64,000 nucleotides of DNA from Streptomyces sp. YS415 (GTDB lineage Bacteria > Actinomycetota > Actinomycetes > Streptomycetales > Streptomycetaceae): positions 62,001 through 126,000 of the forward strand of contig NZ_JAMJFL010000014.1 of the NCBI RefSeq assembly GCF_023544665.1, in the 5' to 3' direction. The translations under genes were made by a program, and so were the position numbers. The stretch's first letter is position 1. The number at the start of each line of letters is the position of its first letter. Positions 8,365-17,462 of this stretch are shown here, one piece after another. The notes beneath the pieces are model-generated. The model saw only the letters and a list, made by a program, of their open reading frames with translations, searched no databases and had not been told where the DNA came from.

Positions 8365-8955
8365 ATGGGCGTGGCGATCCGGGCGGCGAGCGAGGCGGAC
8401 CGGGACCTGGTGGTGCGGCTGCTGGACGAGGCGTTCCAGGACGATCCGGTCAGTGGCTGGGTCTTTCCCGGCACCGAGTACCGCCGGGCGACCCACCACC
8501 GGCTGATGGCGGCCTTCACCGACATCGTGCTCGCCGAGGGGCGGATCGATCTGACCGAGGACGGCTCGGCCTGCGCCCTGTGGCTGCCGACGCCCGCCGG
8601 GGAGCACGACCCCGACGACGACGGGCCCGTCCAGCTCCGGAACGCCGTCGACCCGGACAACGAGCGCGTCGAGCTGATCGGCCGCCTCACCGCCGACATC
8701 CACCCCGGCGACCGTGCCCACGAGTACCTGTGGATGATCGGCGTCGCCCCCGGCCGGCAGGGCGAGGGCCTCGGTTCCGCGCTGATCGGCGCCGTACTCG
8801 ACCGCTGCGACAGCGACGGCGTCCCCGCCTACCTGGAGGCGAGCAGCGACCGCAGCCGCAAGCTGTACGAGCGCCTCGGCTTCGAACTCCTCGGCAGCCC
8901 CCTCACCCTGCCCGACGGCCCCCAGATGTTCCCCATGTGGCGCGAGCCGCGCTAG
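8365..8955 (+). CDS. GNAT family N-acetyltransferase
   Basis: A 196-residue acetyltransferase of the GNAT fold. The acetyl-CoA-binding motif A is clear (WMIGVAPGRQGEGLGSALI), followed by a motif B region with YLEASSDRSRKLYERLGFE, the usual Tyr-containing end of the fold. The ATG at 8365 has GGGGCGGG just upstream and begins the normal first strand (GVAIRAASEADRDLV). It stands alone, downstream of the tandem repeat and tail-to-tail with a TetR gene with a six-base gap. The acceptor substrate cannot be predicted. Confidence 0.88.
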   Translation: MGVAIRAASEADRDLVVRLLDEAFQDDPVSGWVFPGTEYRRATHHRLMAAFTDIVLAEGRIDLTEDGSACALWLPTPAGEHDPDDDGPVQLRNAVDPDNERVELIGRLTADIHPGDRAHEYLWMIGVAPGRQGEGLGSALIGAVLDRCDSDGVPAYLEASSDRSRKLYERLGFELLGSPLTLPDGPQMFPMWREPR

Positions 8956-8961
8956 CCCGGC

Positions 8962-9552
8962 CTACGCCTCCGGCACCACCGTCTCCACGATCCGTTCGAT
9001 CAGTTCCTCCGGAACACCCACCCCCGGCAGCACACCCTCCAGCACCCCCGGCAGCGTCAGATGCTCCAGGATCAGGCCGAGCATGGCGAGATAGAGCACC
9101 GTGACGGTCTCGTCGCCGCCGGGGAGTCCGGCGGCGCGGTGGAACTCCATGCCCTGCGTGAGGTCCCCGCGCACCGACTCCGTGTAGGAGGCCCGCAGTT
9201 CGGGGCGCCGGGTCGCCTCCAGGCGCATCTCCAGCAGCCCCAGATAGCCGGTGCGGTCGCGGACGGCCCGGCCCATCAGGTCGTGCATGAACGCCGTCAC
9301 CAGTGACCGGTCCTTCGGCCGTTCGAGCAGCTCGGCGATCACCTTCGGGTCGGGAGCCAGCCGTACGTGCAGCCGGGCGTCGATCTGCCGCAGCAGGTCG
9401 TCGCGCCCGGTGAAGTAGTTGGAGGCCGTGCCCACCGGCACCCCCGCCTCGGCGTCCACCGCGCGGAACGTCAGCCCGCGCGCCCCTTCCCGCGCGAGCA
9501 CCGCCACGCCGGCGTCCACCAGCGCAGCCCGCCGTTCCGGATTCCTGGCCAA
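8962..9552 (-). CDS. TetR family transcriptional regulator
   Basis: A 196-residue TetR-type repressor. The N-terminal helix-turn-helix is typical (RRAALVDAGVAVLAREGARGLTFRAVDAEAGVPVGTASNYFTGRDDLL, residues ~7-55), followed by an all-helical ligand domain. The start is a TTG at 9552 with GAGGAG about nine bases upstream. It is divergent from a reductase gene, and the 112-base space between them holds a perfect 14-bp palindrome overlapping a promoter. It therefore very likely represses the reductase and perhaps itself. The ligand is unknown. Confidence 0.9.
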   Translation of the reverse strand: MARNPERRAALVDAGVAVLAREGARGLTFRAVDAEAGVPVGTASNYFTGRDDLLRQIDARLHVRLAPDPKVIAELLERPKDRSLVTAFMHDLMGRAVRDRTGYLGLLEMRLEATRRPELRASYTESVRGDLTQGMEFHRAAGLPGGDETVTVLYLAMLGLILEHLTLPGVLEGVLPGVGVPEELIERIVETVVPEA

Positions 9553-9595
9553 TGCGGAATCTCCTCTCCCACTTAAATCCCGGCCCCGAAAACAC

Positions 9596-9634
9596 TTGCA
9601 ACCACTACAGGCGAAGTACTACAACTGCAGTTGT
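9596..9634 (+). promoter_or_regulatory. promoter with palindromic TetR-type operator
   Basis: TTGCAA (9596-9601) and TACAAC (9620-9625) are spaced 18 bp and point toward the reductase gene. The perfect palindrome ACAACTGCAGTTGT (9621-9634) overlaps the -10 box, the classic position for a repressor site. The neighbouring TetR protein is the obvious candidate binder. Confidence 0.6.
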
Positions 9635-9664
9635 TCAACGACACCCTACGGAAAGAGCCCCGGC

Positions 9665-10252
9665 TTGCGAAAGCTCACGTACTACATCGCCTGCTCCATC
9701 GACGGCTTCATCGGCGACCCGAAGGGCGACGCCTCGTCGATGTTCGCCTTCCTGGACGAGGAGTTCCTCGGCTACCTCGCCTCCACCTGGCCGGAGACGG
9801 TCGCGGTGCAGGGCCGCGAACAGCTCGGCCTCACAGGCGCCGAGAACCTCCACTTCGACACCGTGATCCAGGGCCGCGCCAGCTACCAGCTCGCCCTCGA
9901 CCTCGGCGTCACCAGCCCCTACGGCCACCTGCGCGAGTACGTCGCCTCGCGCACCCTCGGCACCTCCCCGGACCCGAACGTCACCGTGATCGACGGCGAC
10001 CTCGTCACCCGCGTCCGCGAGCTCAAGGCCGAGGACAGCGAGCTCGGCATCTGGCTGTGCGGCGGCTCCCAGATCGCGGGCGAGCTGCTCGACGAGATCG
10101 ACGAACTCGTGATCAAGACATATCCGCAGGTCTACGGCTCGGGCCTGCCCATGTTCGGCGGCACCGGGTTCGCGGTCAGCGACTTCACGCTGGAAGGCGT
10201 CCGCACGTTCGGTAACGGAGTGCTGGTCCGCACCTACGCACGGAAGCGCTGA
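9665..10252 (+). CDS. dihydrofolate reductase-like (RibD C-terminal domain) protein
   Basis: A 195-residue protein with the DHFR / RibD C-terminal reductase fold: KLTYYIACSIDGFIGDPKG at the start, then a core ending in the nucleotide-binding stretch LGIWLCGGSQIAGELLDEIDELVI and PMFGGTGFAVSDFTLEGVRTFGNG. Such proteins bind NAD(P)H; they are seldom true dihydrofolate reductases and their substrates are mostly unknown. The TTG start at 9665 has GGAAAG upstream. It is controlled from a divergent promoter shared with a TetR regulator, so it is likely induced by a small molecule. Confidence 0.85.
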   Translation: MRKLTYYIACSIDGFIGDPKGDASSMFAFLDEEFLGYLASTWPETVAVQGREQLGLTGAENLHFDTVIQGRASYQLALDLGVTSPYGHLREYVASRTLGTSPDPNVTVIDGDLVTRVRELKAEDSELGIWLCGGSQIAGELLDEIDELVIKTYPQVYGSGLPMFGGTGFAVSDFTLEGVRTFGNGVLVRTYARKR

Positions 10253-10270
10253 CCGGCCTACCCTTGGGAC

Positions 10271-10474
10271 ATGGACAGTAGCGACAGACATGCCTGTCCC
10301 GTCTGCGGACAGTCCGTCGAAACGGTCGTCCGGCGCCACAAGACGCTGGGCGCATGGGTACCGCGCTGGGTGGCCGGCCCCTGCCGTAACCCCGAGTGCG
10401 AGGCACGCCCCGAGCCCCACGACGAGCCCGAGCACCGGGAGGAGCCCGGAAAACCCGCCGCGAGCACGTCCTGA
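10271..10474 (+). CDS. small zinc-ribbon-like protein
   Basis: A 67-residue protein with two cysteine pairs, CPVCG near residue 9 and CRNPEC near residue 38, spaced like a zinc ribbon. An acidic and proline-rich tail follows. The start ATG at 10271 lies 18 bases after the reductase stop, so it may be cotranscribed; its ribosome site is weak. The function is unknown. The cysteine arrangement and codon bias support a real gene, but short length leaves doubt. Confidence 0.6.
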   Translation: MDSSDRHACPVCGQSVETVVRRHKTLGAWVPRWVAGPCRNPECEARPEPHDEPEHREEPGKPAASTS

Positions 10475-10492
10475 GAATCCCGGCCCGAACCA

Positions 10493-10519
10493 TGTCGAGA
10501 ACCCGGGCCCGGCTCCGAC
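10493..10519 (+). promoter_or_regulatory. candidate ECF42-type promoter (TGTCGA-N17-CGAC)
   Basis: TGTCGA at 10493-10498 and CGAC at 10516-10519 are separated by 17 bases, 50 bases upstream of the DGPF-protein gene. This matches the bipartite promoter described for ECF42 sigma factors (TGTCGA in the -35 region and CGA/TC in the -10 region). The second gene of this unit encodes an ECF42 factor, so it is probably autoregulated. Confidence 0.7.
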
Positions 10520-10568
10520 GTCCCTGTGAGAGCCGCCCGACAGGCGGCGCGAGACAAAGGAGCGAGTC

Positions 10569-10982
10569 ATGAAGTACCTGGTCATGGTGCAGGGAAGCCA
10601 GGCGGACTACGAGGCGATGAAGGGCGGCGCGTCCGAGAGCTCGCCGGCCTGGAGCGAGCAGGACGTGCAGGCGATGTACGCCTTCATGAGCGCCCTCAAC
10701 GACGACCTGGCCGAGTCCGGCGAGCTGGTCGACGCCCAGGGTCTGGTCGAGCCCGCCCGCACCCGGCACGTGAGTCTCGGCACGGACGGCAAGCCCGTCA
10801 TCACCGACGGCCCTTACGGCGAGACGAAGGAACTGCTCGCCGGCTACTGGGTCCTGGAGTGCGCGAGCCTGGAGCGGGTCACCGAGATCGCCGCCCGGGT
10901 CCTGGAGTGCCCCCAGCCGGCGGGCGCCCCGGTGTACCCGGTCCTGATCCGGCCCGTCGACGAGGGCACCGGAGACGTCTGA
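10569..10982 (+). CDS. DGPF (YCII-related) domain protein
   Basis: A 137-residue protein of the YCII-related family, with the signature TDGPYGETKELLAGYWVLE, the DGPF-like motif that names the group. AAAGGAG lies just before the ATG. Proteins of this type are nearly always encoded beside ECF42 sigma factors, as here, where the sigma gene starts six bases after this stop. They are the main members of ECF42 regulons. Their biochemical role is not known. A candidate ECF42 promoter lies upstream. Confidence 0.9.
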   Translation: MKYLVMVQGSQADYEAMKGGASESSPAWSEQDVQAMYAFMSALNDDLAESGELVDAQGLVEPARTRHVSLGTDGKPVITDGPYGETKELLAGYWVLECASLERVTEIAARVLECPQPAGAPVYPVLIRPVDEGTGDV

Positions 10983-10987
10983 ACCGC

Positions 10988-12187
<1,200 letters not shown>

Positions 12188-12196
12188 CGTGAACGC

Positions 12197-12520
12197 ATGA
12201 GCGACCCCATCCTGCACCTCACCCGGCGGTCCCTGTGGGACGAGGCCCGGGCGAAGGGCACGTACGAGATCTCGACCCGCGGGAAGACCCTCCAGGAGGA
12301 GGGGTTCATCCACTGCTCCACGCGCCTGCAGCTCCCGCGCGTCGCCGAAGCCTTCTTCGCGGACCTGAGCGATCTCGTGGTCCTGGTGGTCGACCCCGAC
12401 CGCCTCGGCGCGCCCGTGCGGTACGAGGCGGCCGAGCCCGGCGGGGAGGAGTTCCCGCACATCTACGGGCCGGTACCGGTGGCCGCCGTGGTCGGCGTGG
12501 AGCCCTGGGTGTGGCGTTAG
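12197..12520 (+). CDS. DUF952 family protein
   Basis: A 107-residue protein matching DUF952 in its key parts: ILHLTRRSLWDEARAKGTYE at the start, EEGFIHCST, and FPHIYGPVPVAAV near the end. The fold of this family resembles ADP-ribosyl-transferring or glutathione-linked small proteins, but its function is not established. It starts with ATG ten bases after the ECF42 gene and could be the last member of that operon. Its TAG stop overlaps the stop of the convergent VOC gene within TTAG. Confidence 0.88.
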   Translation: MSDPILHLTRRSLWDEARAKGTYEISTRGKTLQEEGFIHCSTRLQLPRVAEAFFADLSDLVVLVVDPDRLGAPVRYEAAEPGGEEFPHIYGPVPVAAVVGVEPWVWR

Positions 12521-13251
12521 GCCGGCAGGCCGCCGGTGTGCGGGTCCCGGCCCGTCAGGCAGTACGTGCCGCCCGCCGGGTCGCGCAGCACGCGCCAGTG
12601 GGTGCCGCGGTGCACGAGCGTGGCGCCGAGCCGTTCATGGGCGGCCCGGCTCGCCTCGATGTCCGCGCAGGCCAGGTCGAGATGGGCCGAGGCGGGGCGC
12701 TCCTCGCCGAGGCGTTGCAGCAGGATGCGGATCGGCAGGCCCGCCGGGGGCCTGACCACGTGGAACTCCGGAAGGGAACCCGGCGCCGACGTCCACTCGG
12801 GCAACAGGGCGCCCCAGAAGGCGACTTCGGTGTCGTGGAGCGAGGGCGGGGTGTCCAGGCAGACCTGGTCGAGGCGCGTGTCCCGGACCACCGGCGGCCG
12901 CGACGCCTCCCCGTGCCAGGGCACGGCGCAGAACAACTGCCCGGCCGGGGACCGCAGTACGGCCCAGTCGCCGTGGTCGGCGACGAGTTCCGCCCCCGTG
13001 TCCAGCGCCTCCCGCACGAAGCCGGGCACATCCTCGACGGCGAAGTCCAGGTGCGCGCCGCCGGGCCCGTCCAGGACGCCCTGCACCTTGACGCAGGCGT
13101 CCCCGGACTCCGGCAGCAGGGTCACGAACTCGCCCTGATCACCGCGGGGTTCCGACAGCCGGGTGCCGGTGACGGCGGTCCAGAAGTCGCAGGCGGCGCC
13201 GAAGCCCGCGGCGGGCCGGTCGACGAAGGCGTACGTCCAGCGGATGGTCAT
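12517..13251 (-). CDS. VOC family (glyoxalase-like) two-domain protein
   Basis: A 244-residue protein formed by two vicinal-oxygen-chelate modules. The first runs from RWTYAFVDRPAAGFGAACDFW to about residue 115, the second from RLDQVCLDTPPSLHDTEVAFW to DPAGGTYCLTGR. The repeats of HLDFAVEDV and HLDLACADI show the paired beta-alpha-beta-beta-beta units. Members include glyoxalases, dioxygenases and resistance proteins; no specific activity is evident. It is last of three same-strand genes (AraC regulator, single-domain VOC protein, this one) spaced by about 15 bases, likely one operon. Confidence 0.85.
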   Translation of the reverse strand: MTIRWTYAFVDRPAAGFGAACDFWTAVTGTRLSEPRGDQGEFVTLLPESGDACVKVQGVLDGPGGAHLDFAVEDVPGFVREALDTGAELVADHGDWAVLRSPAGQLFCAVPWHGEASRPPVVRDTRLDQVCLDTPPSLHDTEVAFWGALLPEWTSAPGSLPEFHVVRPPAGLPIRILLQRLGEERPASAHLDLACADIEASRAAHERLGATLVHRGTHWRVLRDPAGGTYCLTGRDPHTGGLPA

Positions 13252-13266
13252 GGACGTGATCGTAGG

Positions 13267-13680
13267 TCAGCTGTTCGGCTCCATGAAGCGCAGCATGTTC
13301 CCGGCCGGGTCCCGGAACGCGCAGTCGCGCACCCCGTACGGCTGGTCCATCGGCTCCTGGATGACATCGCCGCCGGCCTCCCGCACCCGGGCGAACAGGG
13401 CGTCGCAGTCGTCGGTGGTGAAGTTGACCCCGTGCAGCACGCCCTTGGCGAGCAGGCCGGCCATCGCCTCCCGGTCGGCGGGGGAGATGTCCGGGTCGGC
13501 GCCGGGGGGCTCCAGCACGATGTCCACGTCGGGCTGCGCCGGCGATCCGACGGTGACCCAGCGCATGCCCTCGAAACCGACGTCGTTGCGCACTTCCATG
13601 CCGAGGACGTCCCGGTAGAAGGCGATCGCCTTGTCATGGTCGTCGACGGCCAGGAAACAGTTCTTGAGTCGGATCTCCAT
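13267..13680 (-). CDS. VOC family protein
   Basis: A 137-residue single vicinal-oxygen-chelate protein. Typical segments are LKNCFLAVDDHDKAIAFYRDVLGMEV, WVTVGSPAQPDVDIVLEPP, GVNFTTDDCDALFARVREAGG and VRDCAFRDPAGNMLRFMEP. Candidate metal ligands (His and Glu) sit in the usual strands. It lies between an AraC-type regulator and a second VOC gene, with 17- and 15-base gaps. The regulator probably controls it, and its substrate may be the regulator's inducer. Confidence 0.88.
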   Translation of the reverse strand: MEIRLKNCFLAVDDHDKAIAFYRDVLGMEVRNDVGFEGMRWVTVGSPAQPDVDIVLEPPGADPDISPADREAMAGLLAKGVLHGVNFTTDDCDALFARVREAGGDVIQEPMDQPYGVRDCAFRDPAGNMLRFMEPNS

Positions 13681-13697
13681 GACAGCAGGCTAGGCCG

Positions 13698-14090
13698 CTA
13701 CGAGCGTTTCGGCCGGGTGAAGCGGCGGGCCACGCACGCCGGGATCACGGCCCCGTCCTCGTGCGAGCGGGCCCGGTAGGCGCTCGGCGTCTCGCCGACC
13801 AGCTCGGTGAAGCGCGCGCTGAAGGAGCCGAGGGAGGTGCAGCCGACCGCCATGCAGACCTCCGTGACGCTCAGGTCCCCGCGGCGCAGCAGCGCCTTGG
13901 CGCGCTCGATCCGGCGGGTCATGAGATAGCCGTACGGCGTCTCGCCGTACGCGGCGCGGAAGCTGCGCTGGAAGTGGCCCGGGGACATCAGCGCGGTCCG
14001 GGCGAGCTCCGTGACGTCGAGGGGCTCGGTGTACTCGCGGTCCATGCGGTCGCGGGCCCGCCGCAGCCGGACCAGATCCTCGGTGTTCAC
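13698..14090 (-). CDS. AraC family regulator, DNA-binding domain only
   Basis: A 130-residue protein consisting essentially of the AraC/XylS double helix-turn-helix. The first HTH is in LDVTELARTALMSPGHFQRSFRAAYGETPYGYLMTRRIERAKALL; the second is in SVTEVCMAVGCTSLGSFSARFTELVGETPSAYRAR. There is no separate ligand domain, so it may sense through partners or act constitutively. It starts at GTG 14090 and is first of a likely operon with two VOC genes. Confidence 0.88.
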   Translation of the reverse strand: MNTEDLVRLRRARDRMDREYTEPLDVTELARTALMSPGHFQRSFRAAYGETPYGYLMTRRIERAKALLRRGDLSVTEVCMAVGCTSLGSFSARFTELVGETPSAYRARSHEDGAVIPACVARRFTRPKRS

Positions 14091-14112
14091 CCCGCCAGGA
14101 TGGCACGGACGG

Positions 14113-14153
14113 CCGAAGGGGCCCGGCCGCGTGCTGCGGCCGGGCCCCTTCGG
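14113..14153 (-). terminator. sodN terminator hairpin
   Basis: Perfect 18-bp stem (14113-14130 with 14136-14153) and a 5-base loop, between the sodN stop (14220) and the AraC gene start (14090) on the same strand. Confidence 0.8.
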
Positions 14154-14219
14154 GGATACCCGTCGACCTGCGATGGTGCACCGACCGCCGGTCGAGGCGA
14201 TGCGAAAGAAGGTCCTGGA

Positions 14220-14615
14220 TCAGGCCTTCTTGGTCTCCCAGAAGATCTTGTCGATCTGGGCGATGTAGTCCAGCGCCTTCTGGCCGGTGGCCGGGTCGGT
14301 GGACGCCTTGGCGGCCGACAGGGCCTTCAGGGCGTCGTTGACCAGCTGGTGCAGCTCCGGGTACTTCTCGAAGTGCGGGGGCTTGAAGTAGTCGCTCCAC
14401 AGGACCGACACGTGGTGCTTGGCGAGCTCGGCGCGCTGCTCCTTGATGACGGTCGCACGCGCCTGGAAGTGCGGGTCGTCGTTGGCGGCCATCTTCTCCT
14501 GGACGGCCTTGACCGACTCCGCCTCGATGCGGGCCTGGGCCGGGTCGTACACGCCGCAGGGCAGGTCGCAGTGCGCGCTGACCTTCACCTTGGGGGCAAA
14601 CAGGCGGGAAAGCAT
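14220..14615 (-). CDS. sodN: nickel-containing superoxide dismutase precursor
   Basis: Ni-SOD precursor of 131 residues. A 14-residue leader (MLSRLFAPKVKVSA) is followed by the nickel hook HCDLPCGVYDP. After removal of the leader the new N-terminal His1 together with Cys2 and Cys6 binds nickel; the remainder is a four-helix bundle that forms a hexamer in the cytoplasm. The enzyme converts superoxide to oxygen and hydrogen peroxide. The leader protease candidate, sodX, is encoded divergently just upstream. In S. coelicolor sodN is favoured by nickel, and a small RNA made under nickel-poor conditions from the sodF 3' end pairs with the sodN start region. Whether this strain keeps that pairing was not tested. 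Confidence 0.97.
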   Translation of the reverse strand: MLSRLFAPKVKVSAHCDLPCGVYDPAQARIEAESVKAVQEKMAANDDPHFQARATVIKEQRAELAKHHVSVLWSDYFKPPHFEKYPELHQLVNDALKALSAAKASTDPATGQKALDYIAQIDKIFWETKKA

Positions 14616-14760
14616 GGAGCATTCCTTCCTCGTGATCGTCTTCTCAGGTGGGACATTACTCCCTGCGGGACGGCTTTTCGCGAGTGCCCCCATGGGCTGA
14701 GGACAAAAGTCCAGGGTCAGACTGAGACTGGTGGAGGATAGGACCGGGGAGGTGCCGGTG

Positions 14761-15195
14761 ATGCCGGAACTGTCGCAGGAGACCGAGCAGGGGCGGTCGT
14801 TGCTGCCCTTCGGGCCGGCCGAGGTGACCGGGCCGTCGATGGTGCCCACGCTGCACCACGGCGACCGGCTGCTGGTGCACTACGGGGCGCGGATCCGGCC
14901 CGGTGACGTGGTCGTGCTCCGTCATCCGTTCCAGCAGGACCTGCTGGTCGTCAAGCGGGCCGCGGAGCCCCGCGAGGGCGGCTGGTGGGTGCTCGGGGAC
15001 AACGCGTACGCGGGCGGGGACAGCACCGACTACGGCACGGTCCCGGCGGAGCTGGTGCTGGGCAGGGTGCGGGCCCGGTTCCGGCCGCGCGGGACGGATC
15101 AGCGCTCGCCGTTCGCGCTGGTGCGCTGGGCACTGTCCGCGGTGCGGCCCGTGCTGTCGGACCGGTCGGCCTCCAGGCGCTTGCGGGCCCGGTAG
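14761..15195 (+). CDS. sodX: Ni-SOD maturation protease, signal-peptidase-like
   Basis: A 144-residue protein related to type I signal peptidases and encoded next to Ni-SOD genes, where it removes the SodN leader so that nickel can bind. The nucleophile serine is in GPSMVPTLHHGD (Ser26), the general-base lysine in LLVVKRA (Lys65), and the conserved GDNAYAGGDSTDYG box follows at ~79. There is no membrane anchor, in keeping with a cytoplasmic substrate. The ATG at 14761 has GGGGAGG upstream. The last 97 bases overlap the convergent CGNR gene. Confidence 0.92.
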   Translation: MPELSQETEQGRSLLPFGPAEVTGPSMVPTLHHGDRLLVHYGARIRPGDVVVLRHPFQQDLLVVKRAAEPREGGWWVLGDNAYAGGDSTDYGTVPAELVLGRVRARFRPRGTDQRSPFALVRWALSAVRPVLSDRSASRRLRAR

Positions 15196-15728
15196 GCGGC
15201 CACGTTCGCGCGGGTGGCGCAGCGGTCGGAGCAGTAGCGCCGGGAGCGGTTGGTCGAGGTGTCGAGGTAGGCGTTGCGGCACGGCGCTGCCTCGCACAGG
15301 CCGAGCCGGTCCACGCCGTACTCGGTCAGATGGAAGGCCAGACCCATCGCCGCGATGGCCGCGTAGCCCGCGGTGGCGTTCGACGGGTGGTCGGCGAGGT
15401 GCATGTGCCACAGCGGGCGGCCGTCGTCGTCCCGGAAGTCGTGCCCGGAGATCTGCGGACTGACCGGGAACTCCAGCAGCAGAGAGTTCAGCAGGTCCAC
15501 GGCGAGCGTCTCGTCGCCGCCGTCGGCGGCCTGGAAGACCGAACGCAGCCGCCCCCGGACCGAGCGGAAGCGGGTGACGTCGGCGTCCGTGGCGCGGCGG
15601 GCCGCCGACTGGTTCCCGCCGAACATATCGCGGACGGCCTCGACGGACGTCAGCGAGTCCTTGCCCCGGGCCGGGTCCTCGCTGTTGACGAGACGCACGG
15701 CGTAGTCCGAGTAATAGGCCAGTTCCAC
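15099..15728 (-). CDS. CGNR zinc-finger (ABATE domain) regulator
   Basis: A 209-residue putative transcriptional regulator. The N-terminal two thirds match the ABATE alpha/beta stress-sensing domain (YYSDYAVRLVNSEDP; LAVDLLNSLLLEFPVSPQISGH). The C terminus carries the CGNR-type zinc finger, with cysteines in LCEAAPCRNAYLD and RRYCSDRCATRANVAAYRARKR. The GTG start at 15728 begins the domain. The 3' end overlaps the 3' end of sodX by 97 bases on the opposite strand. The final ~25 residues are polar and lie within the overlap. The target genes are unknown. Confidence 0.85.
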   Translation of the reverse strand: MELAYYSDYAVRLVNSEDPARGKDSLTSVEAVRDMFGGNQSAARRATDADVTRFRSVRGRLRSVFQAADGGDETLAVDLLNSLLLEFPVSPQISGHDFRDDDGRPLWHMHLADHPSNATAGYAAIAAMGLAFHLTEYGVDRLGLCEAAPCRNAYLDTSTNRSRRYCSDRCATRANVAAYRARKRLEADRSDSTGRTADSAQRTSANGER

Positions 15729-15827
15729 TTGTAGTCCTTACGGAGGCGTTCTATGGTCGGGGTGCGGTCGGGTAACAGACGAGCGTGCTTCCAGGGTATT
15801 ACGCATCCGTCCGAGGAGGGGGCTCCC

Positions 15828-16586
15828 ATGACGACCGGTACCGGAACCGACTGGCACGCCTGGCAGGAGAGCTGGGACCGGCAGCAGGAGTGGTACATGC
15901 CCGACCGGGAGGAGCGCTTCAGGGTCATGCTGGACATGGTCGAGGCGCTCGTGGGGCCCGAGCCCCGGGTGCTCGACCTGGCCTGCGGCACCGGCTCCAT
16001 CACGGCCCGGCTGCTGGCCCGGCTCCCCGGCGCCACCAGCACCGGCGTCGACCTGGACCCGGCGCTGCTCGCCATCGCCGAGGGCACCTTCGCGGGCGAC
16101 GAGCGGGCCGCCTTCGTCACCGCCGACCTCAAGGACCCCAACTGGCCGTCGCGGCTGCCGTACGACTCCTACGACGCCGTGCTGACCGCCACGGCCCTGC
16201 ACTGGCTGCACAGCGAACCCCTCGCGGCCCTCTACGGCCAGGTCGCGGGCCTGGTCCGCGAGGGCGGGGTCTTCATGAACGCGGACCGCATGATCGACGA
16301 CACGACGCCCCGGATCAACGCGGCCGAGCGGGCGCAGCGGCACGCGCGCATGGAACGCGCCAGGAGCGACGGCGCCCTGGACTGGACCGAGTGGTGGCAG
16401 GTCGCCGCCCAGGACCCCGTCCTCGCCGAGCCGACGGCCCGCCGCTTCGAGATCTACGGCGAGCACGCCGACGGCGACACCCCGTCCGCGCAGTGGCACG
16501 CGCGCGTACTGCGCGAGAAGGGCTTCGCCGAGGCCCGGCCGGTGTGGTGCTCCCCGTCGGACGCCCTGGTGCTGGCGCTGAAGTAG
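15828..16586 (+). CDS. class I SAM-dependent methyltransferase
   Basis: A 252-residue methyltransferase. Motif I is RVLDLACGTGSITARLLARLP (residues ~48-68), the acidic strand follows in GVDLDPALLAIA, and motif IV is YDAVLTATALHWL. This layout resembles trans-aconitate and small-molecule methyltransferases. The ATG at 15828 is preceded by GAGGAGGGGG. It is divergent from the CGNR gene by 99 bases and ends at a bidirectional terminator. The methyl acceptor is unknown. Confidence 0.88.
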   Translation: MTTGTGTDWHAWQESWDRQQEWYMPDREERFRVMLDMVEALVGPEPRVLDLACGTGSITARLLARLPGATSTGVDLDPALLAIAEGTFAGDERAAFVTADLKDPNWPSRLPYDSYDAVLTATALHWLHSEPLAALYGQVAGLVREGGVFMNADRMIDDTTPRINAAERAQRHARMERARSDGALDWTEWWQVAAQDPVLAEPTARRFEIYGEHADGDTPSAQWHARVLREKGFAEARPVWCSPSDALVLALK

Positions 16587-16609
16587 CGGCCCGCGCGCGA
16601 GGGGACGGC

Positions 16610-16648
16610 ACGAAGGGGCGGTACGGGAATCCCGTACCGCCCCTTCGT
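16610..16648. terminator. bidirectional terminator
   Basis: Perfect 18-bp stem (16610-16627 with 16631-16648) and a 3-base loop between two convergent genes, the methyltransferase and the ABC ATPase. It ends 11 bases before the ATPase stop. Confidence 0.85.
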
Positions 16649-16658
16649 CATGCCCGGG

Positions 16659-17462
16659 TCAGAGGACCTTGGACAGGAACGCCTGCGTCCGCTCCTGCTG
16701 CGGGTTGGAGAGGACCTCGCGCGGGTCGCCCGACTCGACGACCACGCCGTCGTCCATGAAGACGAGGTTGTCGCCCACCTCGCGGGCGAAGCCCATCTCG
16801 TGGGTGACGACGACCATCGTCATGCCGGACTCGGCGAGGTCGCGCATGACGTCGAGGACGTCACCGACCAGCTCCGGGTCCAGGGCCGAGGTCGGCTCGT
16901 CGAACAGCATCAGCTTCGGGTCCATCGCCAGCGCGCGGGCGATCGCCACGCGCTGCTGCTGGCCGCCGGAGAGCTGCGAGGGGTAGTTGCCGGCCTTGTC
17001 GCCGAGGCCGACCTTCTCCAGCAGCTCCCGCGCCCGCTCCCGGGCCTTGCTCCTGCTGACGCCCTTGACCTGGATCGGCGCCTCCATGACGTTCTCCGCG
17101 GCCGTCATGTGCGGGAACAGGTTGAAGCGCTGGAACACCATGCCGATGTCCCGCCGCTGCTGCGCGACCTCGCTGTCCTTGAGCTCGTACAGCTTGTCGC
17201 CCTTCTGGCGGTAGCCGACCAGATCGCCGTCGACGTACAGCCGGCCGGCGTTGATCTTCTCCAGGTGGTTGATGCACCGCAGGAAGGTCGACTTGCCGGA
17301 GCCGGAGGGGCCGATGAGGCAGAACACCTCGCCGGTCCGCACCTCGAGGTCGATGCCCTTGAGGACCTCGACATGGCCGAAGGACTTGTGGACGCCCTCC
17401 GCCTTCACCATGGCCCGGGTGGACGCCGAGTCCTGAGAGGGCTGCTTCGTCACGTCCGTCAT
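16659..17462 (-). CDS. gluA: amino-acid ABC transporter ATP-binding protein (GluA/GlnQ type)
   Basis: A 267-residue ATPase of the polar amino-acid uptake family. It has Walker [10 protein letters not shown] (~51-59), the Q-loop in [12 protein letters not shown], signature LSGGQQQR, Walker [14 protein letters not shown] and the switch His in [13 protein letters not shown]. It energises import with the upstream permease and binding protein. The ATG overlaps the permease stop by four bases, so translation is coupled. The glutamate-type assignment rests on similarity and order; the substrate is not proven by sequence. Confidence 0.9.
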   Translation of the reverse strand: MTDVTKQPSQDSASTRAMVKAEGVHKSFGHVEVLKGIDLEVRTGEVFCLIGPSGSGKSTFLRCINHLEKINAGRLYVDGDLVGYRQKGDKLYELKDSEVAQQRRDIGMVFQRFNLFPHMTAAENVMEAPIQVKGVSRSKARERARELLEKVGLGDKAGNYPSQLSGGQQQRVAIARALAMDPKLMLFDEPTSALDPELVGDVLDVMRDLAESGMTMVVVTHEMGFAREVGDNLVFMDDGVVVESGDPREVLSNPQQERTQAFLSKVL

